Assembly: GCA_024449915.1 (NCBI GenBank) | Contig: JAMZAV010000064.1 | Coordinates: forward strand, 682,001-746,000 | Length of the DNA: 64,000 nt | Direction of reading: 5' to 3' | Source: Sweltsa coloradensis | Taxonomy: Eukaryota; Arthropoda; Insecta; Plecoptera; Chloroperlidae | In this document: positions 27,001 to 34,442 of the stretch, piece by piece | How the letters are laid out: each line of letters opens with the position of its first letter | How positions within the stretch are numbered: position 1 is the stretch's first letter | Program-made: the position numbers and the translations under genes | The notes under the pieces: model-generated | What the model saw: the letters and a program-made list of their open reading frames with translations, nothing else | The model's database searches: none | What the model was told of the DNA's origin: nothing

Positions 27001-28932
27001 TTTTAGATCTTTCTCACAGCAATTGTATGAAAACTTCACAGGAGATTTATATCTTACTCACAGCCTTGTTACAAACAATCAAAGATCCAACAGACCTTAT
27101 GATTGCTTTGTATGGGCCGTGTTAATATGTTTTCATTATTTTAAATTAAAATTAAAATTTTATAATTAAAAAGCTCATCCATCAACGCGACTAAAAAAAG
27201 CGTTTGCGAAGCTTCCTAGTAATTTTTAATGGCTTGCTGCAATGTATTTTTCTTTCACCTCGCACTACTGAAGCACGATTGGTCACAACAGTGGTCTGCT
27301 GGTGTCATCTGTAAAGGCATAGATTTTTTTATTATACAATATCAACAATGTCAACCCAAATGGTGCAACTTTCACTGGTAATTAATTTATTATTTATTTT
27401 TATCAATGTTAGCATAGCCAATTTTTTTTTAAAACATGACGATAACGAGTGAGTGCAGATAAATCCATCTGCCTACATCTCGTCTCTCGGTGACAAACTG
27501 CAGGTGAGGTTGCAGGTTGGTTGCAGCGAGTCTTCAGTCAGAGCATTCGCGATCCAGAGGAAGAAGAAGTGGGGATTCTGAACTGCATGCGCTTGGCACG
27601 GCTTTATTTCAGTGTTTCAATCGCCATGCATATTGGCTATATCGTTTTTGTAACAAAGCCTCTAGCCACCAGAAAAACCGAGACAATTTATTTTTAAATC
27701 TATATTTTATGTAATTTCGACCCCTTACAACATGTGCTTGGGGCATATTACAAGTCATTTCTAGTTAAACAAGTAGTTTTGCACATTTCATCATAAGTCC
27801 AAAAATCAATAACATAATTAACAGAAGTCAATAATGTTAGGTATGTAGACCTACACTTGCATCAAATTTTAAACAACTTAGTTGTAAAATTAGGGCGATC
27901 ACATTGAGAGCCTATCACCTTTACAAATAATTTGTTCCTTAGTAGTAGTTCATTTTCTTGCAACCTAGGTATCACGAAGTCCTAACAATGGAACATGAAC
28001 AATGATACATAGTAAATGGTTTGAATTTCTCCAGGTGTTGTGAAGGTGGACTCCAATACTCTGAGACCGCGTGTCGTGTCTGCCGACGGGAGGCTTTCGT
28101 CGCCCATCCCCACTCAGGCGTGTTGTGTATCCAACTTCAGCACCATCGTTCAGAGGGCATTTGCTGGCCAAATGCAGACTAGGATCCATTGCCTTTCGTG
28201 CCTTTCGATATCGACAAACATGGATTCGTTCATGGATATTCCCTTATCGTTCCCGGCAACAGAGAGCGAGAGCTCGTCGGGTGAACCCCACCTCCAGCTA
28301 CAAGATCTAGTCGATTTTTATTTCAAGTCAGAAAAGTTATGTGGTGATAATCTTTATAAATGTGATAAGTGCGGCTGCCTTCAGGAAGCGTTACGTACGT
28401 TGCAAGTGCGTGAACAACCCGCAAATTTGATAGTGACCGTGAAACACTTCCGCGGGAATCCTGCAAAGAAACTCTTCCGCAAGTTGCGCTACACAGAATG
28501 CATATCGCTGCCCGGGGGACGGGAATACCGTCTGTATGCTGCAGTGATACATGCGGGCTACACCCTACATGCCGGTCACTACCTCACTACGCGCACGACT
28601 TAGTGGGTACTTGCATGCGTATGACGACGACGTGGTTCGCCGGCCGGTCTGCGAGACCTCACCGAGTTGCTGTGCGCCCACCCCGTACATCCTCTTCTTC
28701 TCACGCTTCCCGAGAACCTAGCCGTGCCCAAGCCGTCGATAGCCTCCTTCAGCGCGACTACGCGAGCTGGTCATCAGAGACAATGCAGAGTCGTTCAGGA
28801 ACTAAGAGACGAGCAGAGAGACGGAGACGGAAGTCCAAGGTCGTGTTCTCGGACAACAGCCGTGACGACAGCGATGACAACAACCCTCCCAGTAGTTGCG
28901 GTTTGGTGGTGGGCTCTGGCGTGCCCTATTAG
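5786..28932 (+). CDS. USP38: USP35/USP38-family ubiquitin carboxyl-terminal hydrolase (7 exons, 5' incomplete)
   Basis: Cysteine protease that removes ubiquitin from substrates. Exons: 5786-6074, 7304-7655, 9164-9265, 10191-10288, 21508-21693, 23340-23473, 28035-28932, all with GT-AG junctions and matching phases except one slip in exon 7304-7655. Seen directly: the HEAT-like N-terminal region typical of USP35/38; Cys box [35 protein letters not shown]; two CxxC pairs (IHCLSC, KCDKC) of the USP zinc site; His box [11 protein letters not shown]; and an acidic C-terminus [10 protein letters not shown] like vertebrate USP38. The middle HEAT part is shorter than in vertebrates. The last exon is broken by several frame slips after the His box. 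USP35 and USP38 cannot be told apart here. The first exons are missing. Either a real gene with assembly indels or a recently decayed copy; I favour the former. Confidence 0.85.
6075..7303 (+). repeat. intron dense in TAGGCC motif
   Basis: Intron between phase-1 exons. It carries many copies of TAGGCCTA/CCTAGGCC, especially 6315-6660. No inverted-repeat element or exon was recognised. Confidence 0.6.
7304..7655 (+). CDS. USP38: USP35/38 exon with a frame slip
   Basis: Enters in phase 1 (G|AC) reading [20 protein letters not shown]. From about 7400 the conserved sequence continues in the next frame ([40 protein letters not shown]). The 352-nt exon is one base short of keeping phase with the next exon, so one base appears to be missing near 7385-7400. 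The sequence is GC-rich and fits the ARM/HEAT-like region of USP35/38. Confidence 0.75.
8168..8640. repeat. long imperfect palindrome (foldback MITE-like)
   Basis: GGGATAGTCGCAAAATTA followed by TCTCGAGAACGATGCAAAAT at 8219-8270 is mirrored by the inverted TTTTGCATCGTTCTCGAGAT at 8515-8535 and TTTTGCGACTATCCC at 8571-8585. An outer weaker match (GTTCCGAAAG / CTTTCGGAAC) sits near 8171 and 8634. No target duplication was identified. It lies in the intron after exon 7304-7655. Confidence 0.6.
8906..9110 (+). repeat. tRNA-derived SINE
   Basis: GTCGAGGTGGCACATATGAT opens a tRNA-like head with a possible A box (TGATTAAAGCG) and a clear B box (GGGTTTGAATCCC) at 8978-8990. A short body with CATCATCAAATCC at its end follows. 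It lies in the intron just before the exon at 9164. Confidence 0.5.
9164..9265 (+). CDS. USP38: USP35/38 exon
   Basis: 34 codons, phase 0 to 0, reading [19 protein letters not shown] and then [10 protein letters not shown]. It aligns with the vertebrate stretch HLLLPHIPPMVASLVKEDS. Acceptor CTACAG, donor CAG|GTATGC. Confidence 0.8.
9317..10003. mobile_element. hAT-like non-autonomous transposon (687 bp)
   Basis: Ends CAGTGTTGGG and CCCAACATTG, with a perfect 8-bp target duplication CTCATCAC (9309-9316 and 10004-10011). The inner ends are rich in AAAAGTTC repeats on both sides. No transposase ORF. It occupies most of the intron between exons 9164-9265 and 10191-10288. Confidence 0.88.
10191..10288 (+). 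CDS. USP38: USP35/38 exon carrying the catalytic cysteine
   Basis: Reads [10 protein letters not shown] followed by [19 protein letters not shown]. The Cys in NTCYMNS is the nucleophile of the USP family. The exon ends in phase 2 (GAACA|GTGAGT) and continues 11.2 kb downstream. Confidence 0.92.
10836..11528. mobile_element. hAT-like non-autonomous transposon (693 bp)
   Basis: Ends TAAGAGATGTGCAAAAATG and CATTTTTGCACATCTCTA, with an 8-bp duplication CTAATAAC (10828-10835 and 11529-11536). GGTGGAGGYGCCGGGT recurs three times inside (about 11067, 11118, 11240). No coding capacity. Confidence 0.85.
11529..12144 (+). other. intron sequence, no recognised feature
   Basis: Unassigned intron sequence with a few TAGGCC motifs. 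Confidence 0.4.
12145..13027. mobile_element. Tc1/mariner-type MITE with TA flanks (883 bp)
   Basis: Left TTGACCCGAATATAGTACGG and right CCGTACTATATTCGGGCCAA form a 20-bp inverted pair with few mismatches. Each is bordered by a TA dinucleotide (12143-12144 and 13028-13029). The secondary motif CGCATATAATACG lies near both ends. TAGGCC motifs cluster at 12300-12430. No transposase ORF. Confidence 0.7.
13560..14110. repeat. degenerate tandem repeat, about 4 units of 130-160 bp
   Basis: The phrase 'ACTACAAAAACCTTT ... TTCTATTTAAAATATGAAGG ... GAAAAGGAGATTT' recurs starting near 13570, 13765, 13905 and 14015. Units differ by point changes and short indels, as in an old minisatellite. Confidence 0.6.
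14112..14510 (-). repeat. SINE with tRNA-Lys-like segment, possibly joined to a LINE 3' remnant
   Basis: On the minus strand, GCCGTGTTTGGCAGGATGG, then ACTTTTTAATCG (tRNA-Lys-like anticodon loop) and the B box GGTTCAAATCTC end in a T-rich tail near 14145. Upstream, the minus-strand frame contains [19 protein letters not shown] and SCTHF, which resembles the C-terminal C-x-C...H..C segment of some LINE ORF2 proteins. That second point is weak. Confidence 0.35.
15129..15172. repeat. short tandem array of TAGGC
   Basis: Consecutive TAGGC/TAGGCC units, the densest expression of the window-wide TAGGCC motif; further copies run on through 15790. Confidence 0.8.
15173..16990 (+). other. intron, TAGGCC-rich, otherwise unassigned
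   Basis: Scattered TAGGCC motifs, plus a run of short C/A-rich repeats from 16494 (GAAAAAACCC and its complement) that resembles the degraded end of a DNA transposon. The opposite end may be GGGTTTTTTTCAACCC near 17281-17297. Boundaries are not resolved. Confidence 0.35.
17000..21000. other. intron tract with abnormal homopolymer structure
   Basis: Runs of AAAA, TTTT, CCCC and GGGG are far longer and more frequent than elsewhere (for example GGGGTTTTTGTACCC, CCCCGGGGACCCGGG). There is an almost pure A/G tract at 17633-17800. Proline- or lysine-rich ORFs here arise from these runs and are not genes. It looks like low-quality consensus, though a real low-complexity region cannot be excluded. 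Confidence 0.5.
21508..21693 (+). CDS. USP38: USP35/38 exon with the QQD box
   Basis: Enters with G completing Gln and reads [20 protein letters not shown], then [19 protein letters not shown] and [14 protein letters not shown]. This matches the vertebrate FRxxVL...LFxFLxHSQR...QQDCSEYL stretch; the usual Cys after QQD is Gly here. Length 186 nt keeps phase exactly. Acceptor GTGAAG has a TTCTTCTTGTC tract upstream. Confidence 0.88.
22125..22610. mobile_element. hAT-like MITE rich in GGAGTCGACTCC (486 bp)
   Basis: Ends TAGTGATGACATCGGGTA and TACCCGATGTCATCCCTA, with a perfect 8-bp duplication GTGGGTAG (22117-22124 and 22611-22618). GGAGTCGACTCC palindromes sit inside both ends. Two long A/T runs are present. 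Same TIR family (TAGGGATGACAT) as the element at 25112-25492. Confidence 0.88.
22620..23339 (+). other. intron sequence, no recognised feature
   Basis: AT-rich intron. The frame open across 23059-23339 belongs partly to the following exon and shows no conserved protein before it. Confidence 0.4.
23340..23473 (+). CDS. USP38: USP35/38 exon
   Basis: Reads [15 protein letters not shown] and then [17 protein letters not shown]. YLLDxLHEEEK is diagnostic of the USP35/38 family. The exon is 134 nt, entering phase 2 and leaving phase 1, in register with both neighbours. Acceptor TTTGCAG, donor AATG|GTAAGT. Confidence 0.92.
23474..24092 (+). other. intron sequence, no recognised feature
   Basis: No repeat pair or exon recognised. 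Confidence 0.4.
24093..24579. mobile_element. mariner-type MITE with TA flanks (487 bp)
   Basis: Left CCGTATTGTGCGGTTGTGCC followed by AAATATAGGCCGACC is mirrored at the right by GGTCGGCCTATATTCGGTAC then AATACGG. A TA dinucleotide borders each end (24091-24092 and 24580-24581). The TIR resembles that of the element at 12145-13027. Confidence 0.75.
25112..25492. mobile_element. hAT-like MITE (381 bp)
   Basis: Ends TAGGGATGACAT and ATGTCATCCCTA. The inner ends carry ATCGATTCC-type sequence (TTAATCGATTCC left, TTGGAATCGATG right). Flanking 8-mers (ATCAAAAT / ATTTAAAT) match only partly, so the duplication has decayed. Overlapping ORFs here are not genes. Confidence 0.7.
26064..26406. mobile_element. 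hAT-like MITE (343 bp)
   Basis: Starts TAGGGACTTGACATCG and ends CCCAACCCTA, flanked by the 8-bp duplication ATAATTAA (26056-26063 and 26407-26414). GACATCGAT-type repeats fill the interior. It abuts the Helentron-like copy that starts at 26415. Confidence 0.7.
26415..27219 (+). mobile_element. Helentron-like non-autonomous element, copy C
   Basis: Begins TTGGATGAGCGAAGCGAAG and ends CTCATCCATCAACGCG, loop, GCGTT, then TGCGAAGCTTCCTAGT. The 5' TTGGATGAG is repeated inverted just before the 3' hairpin. A large inverted repeat occupies 26691-26974. Confidence 0.7.
26691..26974. repeat. large inverted repeat inside copy C
   Basis: ATTCTGACCAAACGGGTGAG at the left is mirrored by CCACCCGTTTGGTCAGAAT at the right. 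The arms are about 125 bp each and end on either side of a spacer near 26820-26850. Copy D (46664-47327) holds only one arm, which suggests a duplication-inversion inside this copy. Confidence 0.75.
27220..28034 (+). other. intron sequence, no recognised feature
   Basis: Last part of the USP intron; no repeat boundary or exon recognised. Confidence 0.4.
28035..28932 (+). CDS. USP38: USP35/38 terminal exon, frame-broken after the His box
   Basis: Acceptor CTCCAG. Reads [34 protein letters not shown] (zinc CxxC), [49 protein letters not shown] and the catalytic His box [16 protein letters not shown] to about 28583. Family-like pieces then continue in changing frames: [38 protein letters not shown], then a frame with [13 protein letters not shown] and [10 protein letters not shown] to the stop at 28930-28932. 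That final frame matches the vertebrate C-terminus, so the exon once encoded the whole tail. At least four single-base slips lie within about 130 bp of GC-rich sequence. Confidence 0.82.
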
Positions 28933-29859
28933 ATTCACTTACTGAACATGCTCTTGACTGAAAGAGAATATAATGTCCAGTTCTGGTGCACTCACCCACT
29001 AACTGAATGACTTGTTTATATACATAACTAACCAAAGCTTGGAGCTAGGTGTAAGGAAGAAGGTACATTAAGCTGTTCTAAATTGTAGTCAACAAATGGA
29101 TAGACAGTGTTACTGATTTAGAACAATTATAGGCCTATACATAATAAATACTTACATATTTAAACAGTCTGTTCTAAATATTTGTTTGAACTGACTAAAA
29201 TTTCTGCAATCATTTTAGATTCACACCTCTGTGCAGAGACTTTCATCCTGATTGTAATTATCCTTTCCACACTCCCTGCAATGCAACCCCTTTTAAGGCG
29301 GTTAGATGAGCTCGAGCCAACTTTTTTTTTGCTATTATGTTATGACTAAATGTCCATTTAAAAATTGCTTGCTAGCCAAATCTAGCAAATTTCCACACAC
29401 ATTGCAGATTACTTTTTTTTGTTTTTTTCCCACAAATTTTCACCTAAAAATCTTGTTTGTTGATTGTTAACAAAGGAGATGTGCATGGCGCAATCAGAGA
29501 ACATTTCACTGTATCAAATTAAAAATTATTATCGGTTATCAGTATTACTATACAAGCTATGGAATTTACTATAAAAATCCTCTTTGGGGACATGTATGTT
29601 ATGCAATATTTTGAAAGTGTGCTTTGATCGTGCCAAACACACATTCTAGCTTGACATACTGGTGCAAACCACATTTCCATAGGGCTACCTGTAGAGCTTC
29701 AAGTGATCTAGATTCTAGAATATACCTCTGCATTCTACATCAAAACCTGATTTGTCCAAGCTCATCCATCAATATCATTAATTAATAATTCATCAGTTTT
29801 TGTAGCAAAAGACTTTGAATCTAGATTCTAGGGAACAGTAAAACAAGTATAGTTACATT
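28933..29859 (+). other. 3' flank of USP gene with candidate polyadenylation signal
   Basis: AATAAA at 29143-29148, about 210 nt after the stop, is the only candidate signal that I trust modestly. The rest is unassigned. Confidence 0.35.
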
Positions 29860-30053
29860 TCTCGATTTGGATAGTCTGGAAACACTCCCGTAGGTGGAAT
29901 TGTTAATATTTAATACAATCCAGAAATTAAAAAATACATCTCGATCGGGGTTTGAACCCCACAAGTTGGATTGTGATTGGATTGGATTTCTGGATTGTAT
30001 TAAATATTAACAATTCCACCTACGGGAGTGTTTCCCGACTATCCAAATCGAGA
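29860..30053. repeat. hairpin element with tRNA T-arm in the loop (I)
   Basis: TCTCGATTTGGATAGTC, GGAAACACTCCCGTAGGTGG and AATACAATCCAGAAAT on the left are mirrored by ATTTCTGGATTGTATT, CCACCTACGGGAGTGTTTCC and GACTATCCAAATCGAGA on the right. Arms are about 70 bp. Just inside the left arm, inverted, lies a B-box T-arm (GGGGTTTGAACCCC). The arm sequence next to that T-arm is the tail of the SINE at 31001-31112. Confidence 0.8.
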
Positions 30054-30088
30054 TATATACCCTCGCTCATACCTGCGTAAGGTAATGA

Positions 30089-30885
30089 CAGAGGCGGCTC
30101 TACCATAAGGGCATTAGGGCATGTGCCCCTCCTACTCTTCCCGCCAACAATCACTCACATATACGAGTTTAAGACGTCGTGGTACACATTTACATAAAAT
30201 CAAATAGTTTGTATTTTCAATGTGAGCGCGCGCGCGGTAAGGAAACAGCGAACAACGCTTGACTCGAGTGAGCCTTCTACGGGCTAGACGAAGATGCGCC
30301 CAGGTTGCGCATGCGCAGTCAGTTTTATTCGGAAATAGCCGAATCGTTGCCTCGCAATAAGCGCTGGAACTCCGGCAGGATGGGCATGATTTTAGTCGGC
30401 CCAGAGCTGTTGTAAGGAGAACACGTTACGTGCTGCTGCGTTGTGCGGGTAATCGAGGAATTCGCCGTGTCCAAAGAAAGAAGAGTACAACTTATTTACA
30501 TGCATTAAAAATTAAAATACCAGGTAAATTTGCATGTGCTGCTATTATCTTCTTTTACATTAAGCAAGGTCGAAAAATATAGATAAATTATCAGTTTTAA
30601 ATGATAACTGATTTGTGCCCAGGCCCGTATTAACCATTAGGCTAACTAGGCTCTAGCCCAGGGGCGCAACTTTGTTGCGCCCTAAAAAAATATTGAAAAT
30701 ATGTTTGTGTTATGAGTATAGTTGTCCCTTGCTCAAATCACTGTAAAGGCTGTCTTGGAGCTAAATATATGACAAAATTTTTCGCCTACGGCAGCTGGGG
30801 CTTCGCCCCAGACCCCTTGTAGCCCACGCAAGTCCATTCAAATGTATTGTGCCCTGCCTATTTAAAACCCCACGAGCCGCCACTG
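30089..30885. mobile_element. hAT-like non-autonomous transposon (797 bp)
   Basis: TIR CAGAGGCGGCTC / GAGCCGCCACTG with a perfect 8-bp duplication GGTAATGA (30081-30088 and 30886-30893). It contains a GCGCAACTTTGTTGCGCC palindrome and the GC-box GGGGCTTCGCCCC, as in the element at 3978. No transposase ORF. Confidence 0.9.
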
Positions 30886-31000
30886 GGTAATGACATTTAT
30901 GTTTGTTTGGTCAATTCAACAGCAACAGTTTTTAGATGCTTTATTGTTCCATCCATTCAAGTTCTACAATGTAACGACAATACAGAAGTTAAATGGTTAC

Positions 31001-31112
31001 CGTCTCGGTGGTCTAGTTGGCTAAGGCGTCCACCCTGAAAGTGGGAGACTCGGGTTCGAACCCTGATCGGGATGGATTTTTTAATTTCTGGATTGTATTA
31101 AATGTTAAGTAT
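31001..31112 (+). repeat. tRNA-derived SINE with intact cloverleaf-like head
   Basis: 31001-31074 folds as a tRNA. The acceptor CGTCTCG pairs with CGGGATG through two wobbles. The D arm is GTGGTCTAGTTGGCTAAGG, the anticodon stem CCAC/GTGG encloses loop CCTGAAA, and the T arm contains GGGTTCGAACCC. Position 33 is C, not U, so a functional tRNA is unlikely. The head runs into TTTTTTAATTTCTGG and ATTGTATTAAATGTTAA, the same tail used as arm in the 29860 hairpin. Confidence 0.7.
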
Positions 31113-31333
31113 GGTACATTGTGAGTGACCATGGTTCTTATCAAAGTCTTGCAGTTTTTTTTTATTTGGACATTTTAATGGATAAACATTTTTATTCAAA
31201 CCAGGTTTTGGAAAATTACTAACCATTTCTGTCATCAGGTTATTATTAACAAACAAAAATTATATTTGTCAAAGACATCAAAACAAACAAAGACAATATA
31301 GCCAAGAGTTTTTATTCACTAAATGATTTTTAA

Positions 31334-31919
31334 CCCTCGGTCACTCGCGCGGTAATTCTTAATACCATTCCTCGCGTGGAGTTTCTCAAACCCCAAATTA
31401 TTTTGGTCTAATTAGTGCAGTAGGATGTTTTGGGTATTTCTTTCTTTGCTCAAATGATTTGTGGAACAACTATGTAGTTGGTTGTTAATGGGAGGACAGT
31501 GAAATAAATTTTTTATTGTTTATTTCAAATTTAAAAAAAAAAAATGCAAAAACATCACAAAAAATGGCAAAATAATTTTAAGTTTTGTTTTACAATTTAG
31601 TGATAAACATGAACCAGTTAGTAAATTGGAAGAAGAATTTTTAAAAAATTCCCAAAATTTAAGCCAAAAATGCATTGAGTTTCTGCATGCAGTTACAGTA
31701 ACGTGATCACTCGCGCGAGGTTTCAGCAACCCCAGCGACGTTCAGACCGGCAATATAACAACACTAAAAGCCCTTATGATTAGAGGGTTACAAATTTTGC
31801 TACCAGATAGAGTGACTTGAAGGTACTGAGCATCCAGAGTCAGTTAAACAGTCTGGTGCATAGATACACGTAATACAATGACGCTGGGGTTTGTAGAACC
31901 CCACGCGAGGGACCGAGGG
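31334..31919. mobile_element. piggyBac-like MITE (586 bp)
   Basis: TTAA on each side (31330-31333 and 31920-31923), ends CCCTCGGTCACTCGCGCGG and CGCGAGGGACCGAGGG. The TTAA target and CCC terminus are piggyBac hallmarks. A second CTCGCGCGAGG palindrome lies inside. The small minus-strand ORF is not recognisable as transposase. Confidence 0.8.
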
Positions 31920-31923
31920 TTAA

Positions 31924-32697
31924 AGGGGTATTTAACCGCTAAACTCAAAAAATATATTTCATTCAGGCTAACTAGTAATGAATTTAGCAACTAACAGAAA
32001 ATTTATTGGGGCCACCATGACCTCCCAAAAAATCGTCAAACATGACATTTTTCGAGCTAGGTCCCATCGGCAAAAATCTCCCATAAGAAATAACATGGGG
32101 ACGATCTTTATGCCCCGTGACCTTGGAGGATTTTGATCCAAAAAAATATTGGCCATTATTGACGTACTCGACAGCCTTTTCTGTAAATTCTCTATATTTT
32201 GTTTTGTAATTTGGGCAAGTAGTTCGGTCAAAATATGCTGATTACTAAGATGGGGTGTGATTTTGGAATTCATATTTTTGCGTGTTTGAGGGTATATTTG
32301 GGCACAGTTTCAAGACACGATGTTATAAAGGGGCATTTTAGATTGATACTATGCTCTAGTATCTATGTGGACCAAAAAAGAAGCAGGTTAAAGCCGATTT
32401 AGGAAATTTTCCAAAACACCAATTTTTGCCAATTTCTGGATCAAAAAAATTAAAAAATTCGTGTTAAATCACAGTTACAAGATATAATTTTTTAAACGGT
32501 CATTTAAGTGTAGTATTGTGCTATAGATCACGTGGTAAAAAATAATTTTTGGGGTTTTTAGCCCCTTTAAGTACATTATCACTATGTTTAGATGTCGGTT
32601 TAATTTTCATCTGCAATAATAACTGCCTTCTGTGTTAACAATTTTGAGATATGATTATTTAGTACGGTATATGTGATGCCAAACGTTTGGTGAACTT
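31924..32697. other. intergenic, no recognised feature
   Basis: No repeat boundary or family-like ORF was seen. Confidence 0.4.
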
Positions 32698-32803
32698 GAA
32701 TAAATAAATAAATCCATATTTAGAGTCTACCCACTTAGTCACATAACTGATTTTCAGTGGGGGACAGTAAACCAAAGCGACCAAGCCAACCCTGTAGGCC
32801 CCG
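32698..32803 (-). repeat. SINE-B tail fragment
   Basis: (AATA)n then ATCCATATTTAGAGTCTACC and GACCAAGCCAACCCTGTAGG, the 3' portion (on the minus strand) of the SINE seen whole at 33406-33796. Confidence 0.7.
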
Positions 32804-33121
32804 ATGCAATAGACGAGATTTCCTATGCTGTAGTATGGTATCTTTGGTTAACTGCTCTATACTCATAAGACATGACGTATTCCATTGGCCATACTCGTGT
32901 GCACTAAATGTGAATTAACGTCAGAATCATAGCCCATTGGGAATTTTAGTGTAAACTTAGTGCCAGTGCACGGAAACCATTGGCTGTGCATTAGGAGCGA
33001 GTGCTGCACTGAGCCGCACTGGGTCCAAGGACATTGCAACGGAGTTAGTGCACCATGGTGACCCTTGAAAAGTGTGATTTGATATGACGCCATGTTTGAA
33101 CGATTTTTTATGAGTTGTGTT

Positions 33122-33212
33122 CCATTATTATTATTACCGGTATTATTATTATTACCCCAGTCGGGGCAAACTTTTACGACAACTGCTATGAATCAATAAT
33201 AATAATTCTTGA
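33122..33212 (+). repeat. SINE-C tail within ATT repeats
   Basis: CCCCAGTCGGGGCAAACTTT followed by ACGACAACTGCTATGAATC and (AAT)n. It is the same T-arm remnant plus tail found at 44115-44158, with microsatellite sequence on both sides. Confidence 0.65.
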
Positions 33213-33405
33213 TACTTTCACAGCCCGAAATATTACAGAAATCAAATATTTTACGAATCATTTCGCTTTTCGCATTTGCGCTTTATTTTTAATACCTAAT
33301 GTTTCGATCTCAAATGTAAAGTTTTTCAGTGTGCCTCAGATGATGATACATTTTTTGTGTTTTTTTTGTTTATGTTTGTTTTTAATATTTTACTAAGTAC
33401 TAACA

Positions 33406-33796
33406 AATAAATAAATAAATCCGTATTTAGAGTCTATCCCCTCAGTCACACAACTGATGTTCAGTGGGGGGACAGTAAAGAAAAGTGACCAAGCCAACCC
33501 TGCAGGCCCGACGAGTGAACGATAACCAACCAAATATATCAATCAGCGGTATGGACAGTGCGAACACCCGCGGATCAACGCCAGAATCAACAAGGCCGAT
33601 TCAGAACAACTTTAAATTTATTATATGTCTCGTTGCTAGGACGGCTCCAAAGTCACCGTTTACAAATTCCTTAGATATGAACTAATGAACTTAAGTCCTA
33701 ATCAGAAGTTAAAAAAACTTCTGACTTTAGCGGGAATCGAACCCTGGAACTTCTGCATTGGAAGCAGGTACGCTAACCACAAGACCAACAAGCCAC
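33406..33796 (-). repeat. SINE-B, tRNA-headed, full copy
   Basis: On the minus strand the head reads GGCTTGTTGGTCTTGTGGTT with T-arm GGGTTCGATTCCCGC. The body follows (AACTTCTGATTAGGACTT, CGGTGACTTTGGAGCCG, CCGCGGGTGTTCGCAC), and the copy ends in (TTTA)n at 33406. Loop TTCCAAT in the head would give anticodon CCA. Related copies are at 32698, 37964-38840 (interrupted) and 42495. Confidence 0.75.
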
Positions 33797-34094
33797 ACAA
33801 CAACTTTACAACAACATTGTTAGCATTTGTTTTTAAATTTGCTGTGATAAAACCCGTATTTTCTGTCTGTAGATAGGCCTAGGTATATAACATTTTATGC
33901 TTATCTAACCTCCAATTGACTTTGATTAGAGAACATGCAGAAAAATGTACCCTTTTGAATTATTTTCACTCTACAGTACAAACTACTCATACCTGGTACC
34001 TTAACTAAATGTTTGGGTACCTTCTAAATCTCTTAACTGAACCCAGCTACATTTTTAAAGAGTGTAACCGGTAATCAATGATATTTTGGTTAAA

Positions 34095-34442
34095 GTGAAG
34101 AGTTACTCAGCGATGTTTTTAACAATTTTTTCGTTGAAAACCCACTTTAAAAAACTTAACGCAGTAACTGTAAATGATTTTTAAACAGGCGCACACATTG
34201 TGTTAACAAAATATAACACAAAACAACAGACACTAACAACACGTAACAAACAACCACCATCATCGTCACACTCGGATCTTCGAACACTAAATCCATGCAT
34301 GCAACCAACTACTTACATTTCAAGCTGCACAACTAAATGGAAGGCGTAGCCCCAACCCCTACTGGGGCTCAGCCCCTGGACCCCAACAACAAAACACCAA
34401 AGTACAACCAAAGCATTCCACTATCGCTGAGTGATTCTTCAC
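34095..34442. mobile_element. MITE with about 20-bp TIR, superfamily unknown (348 bp)
   Basis: GTGAAGAGTTACTCAGCGAT at the left, ATCGCTGAGTGATTCTTCAC at the right. The GC palindrome GGGGCTCAGCCCC lies near the right end. No clear target duplication. Confidence 0.6.

Noticed and set aside
31001..31074. Functional tRNA gene
   Set aside because: The fold is good, but loop position 33 is C and the sequence continues into a SINE tail shared with the 29860 hairpin.
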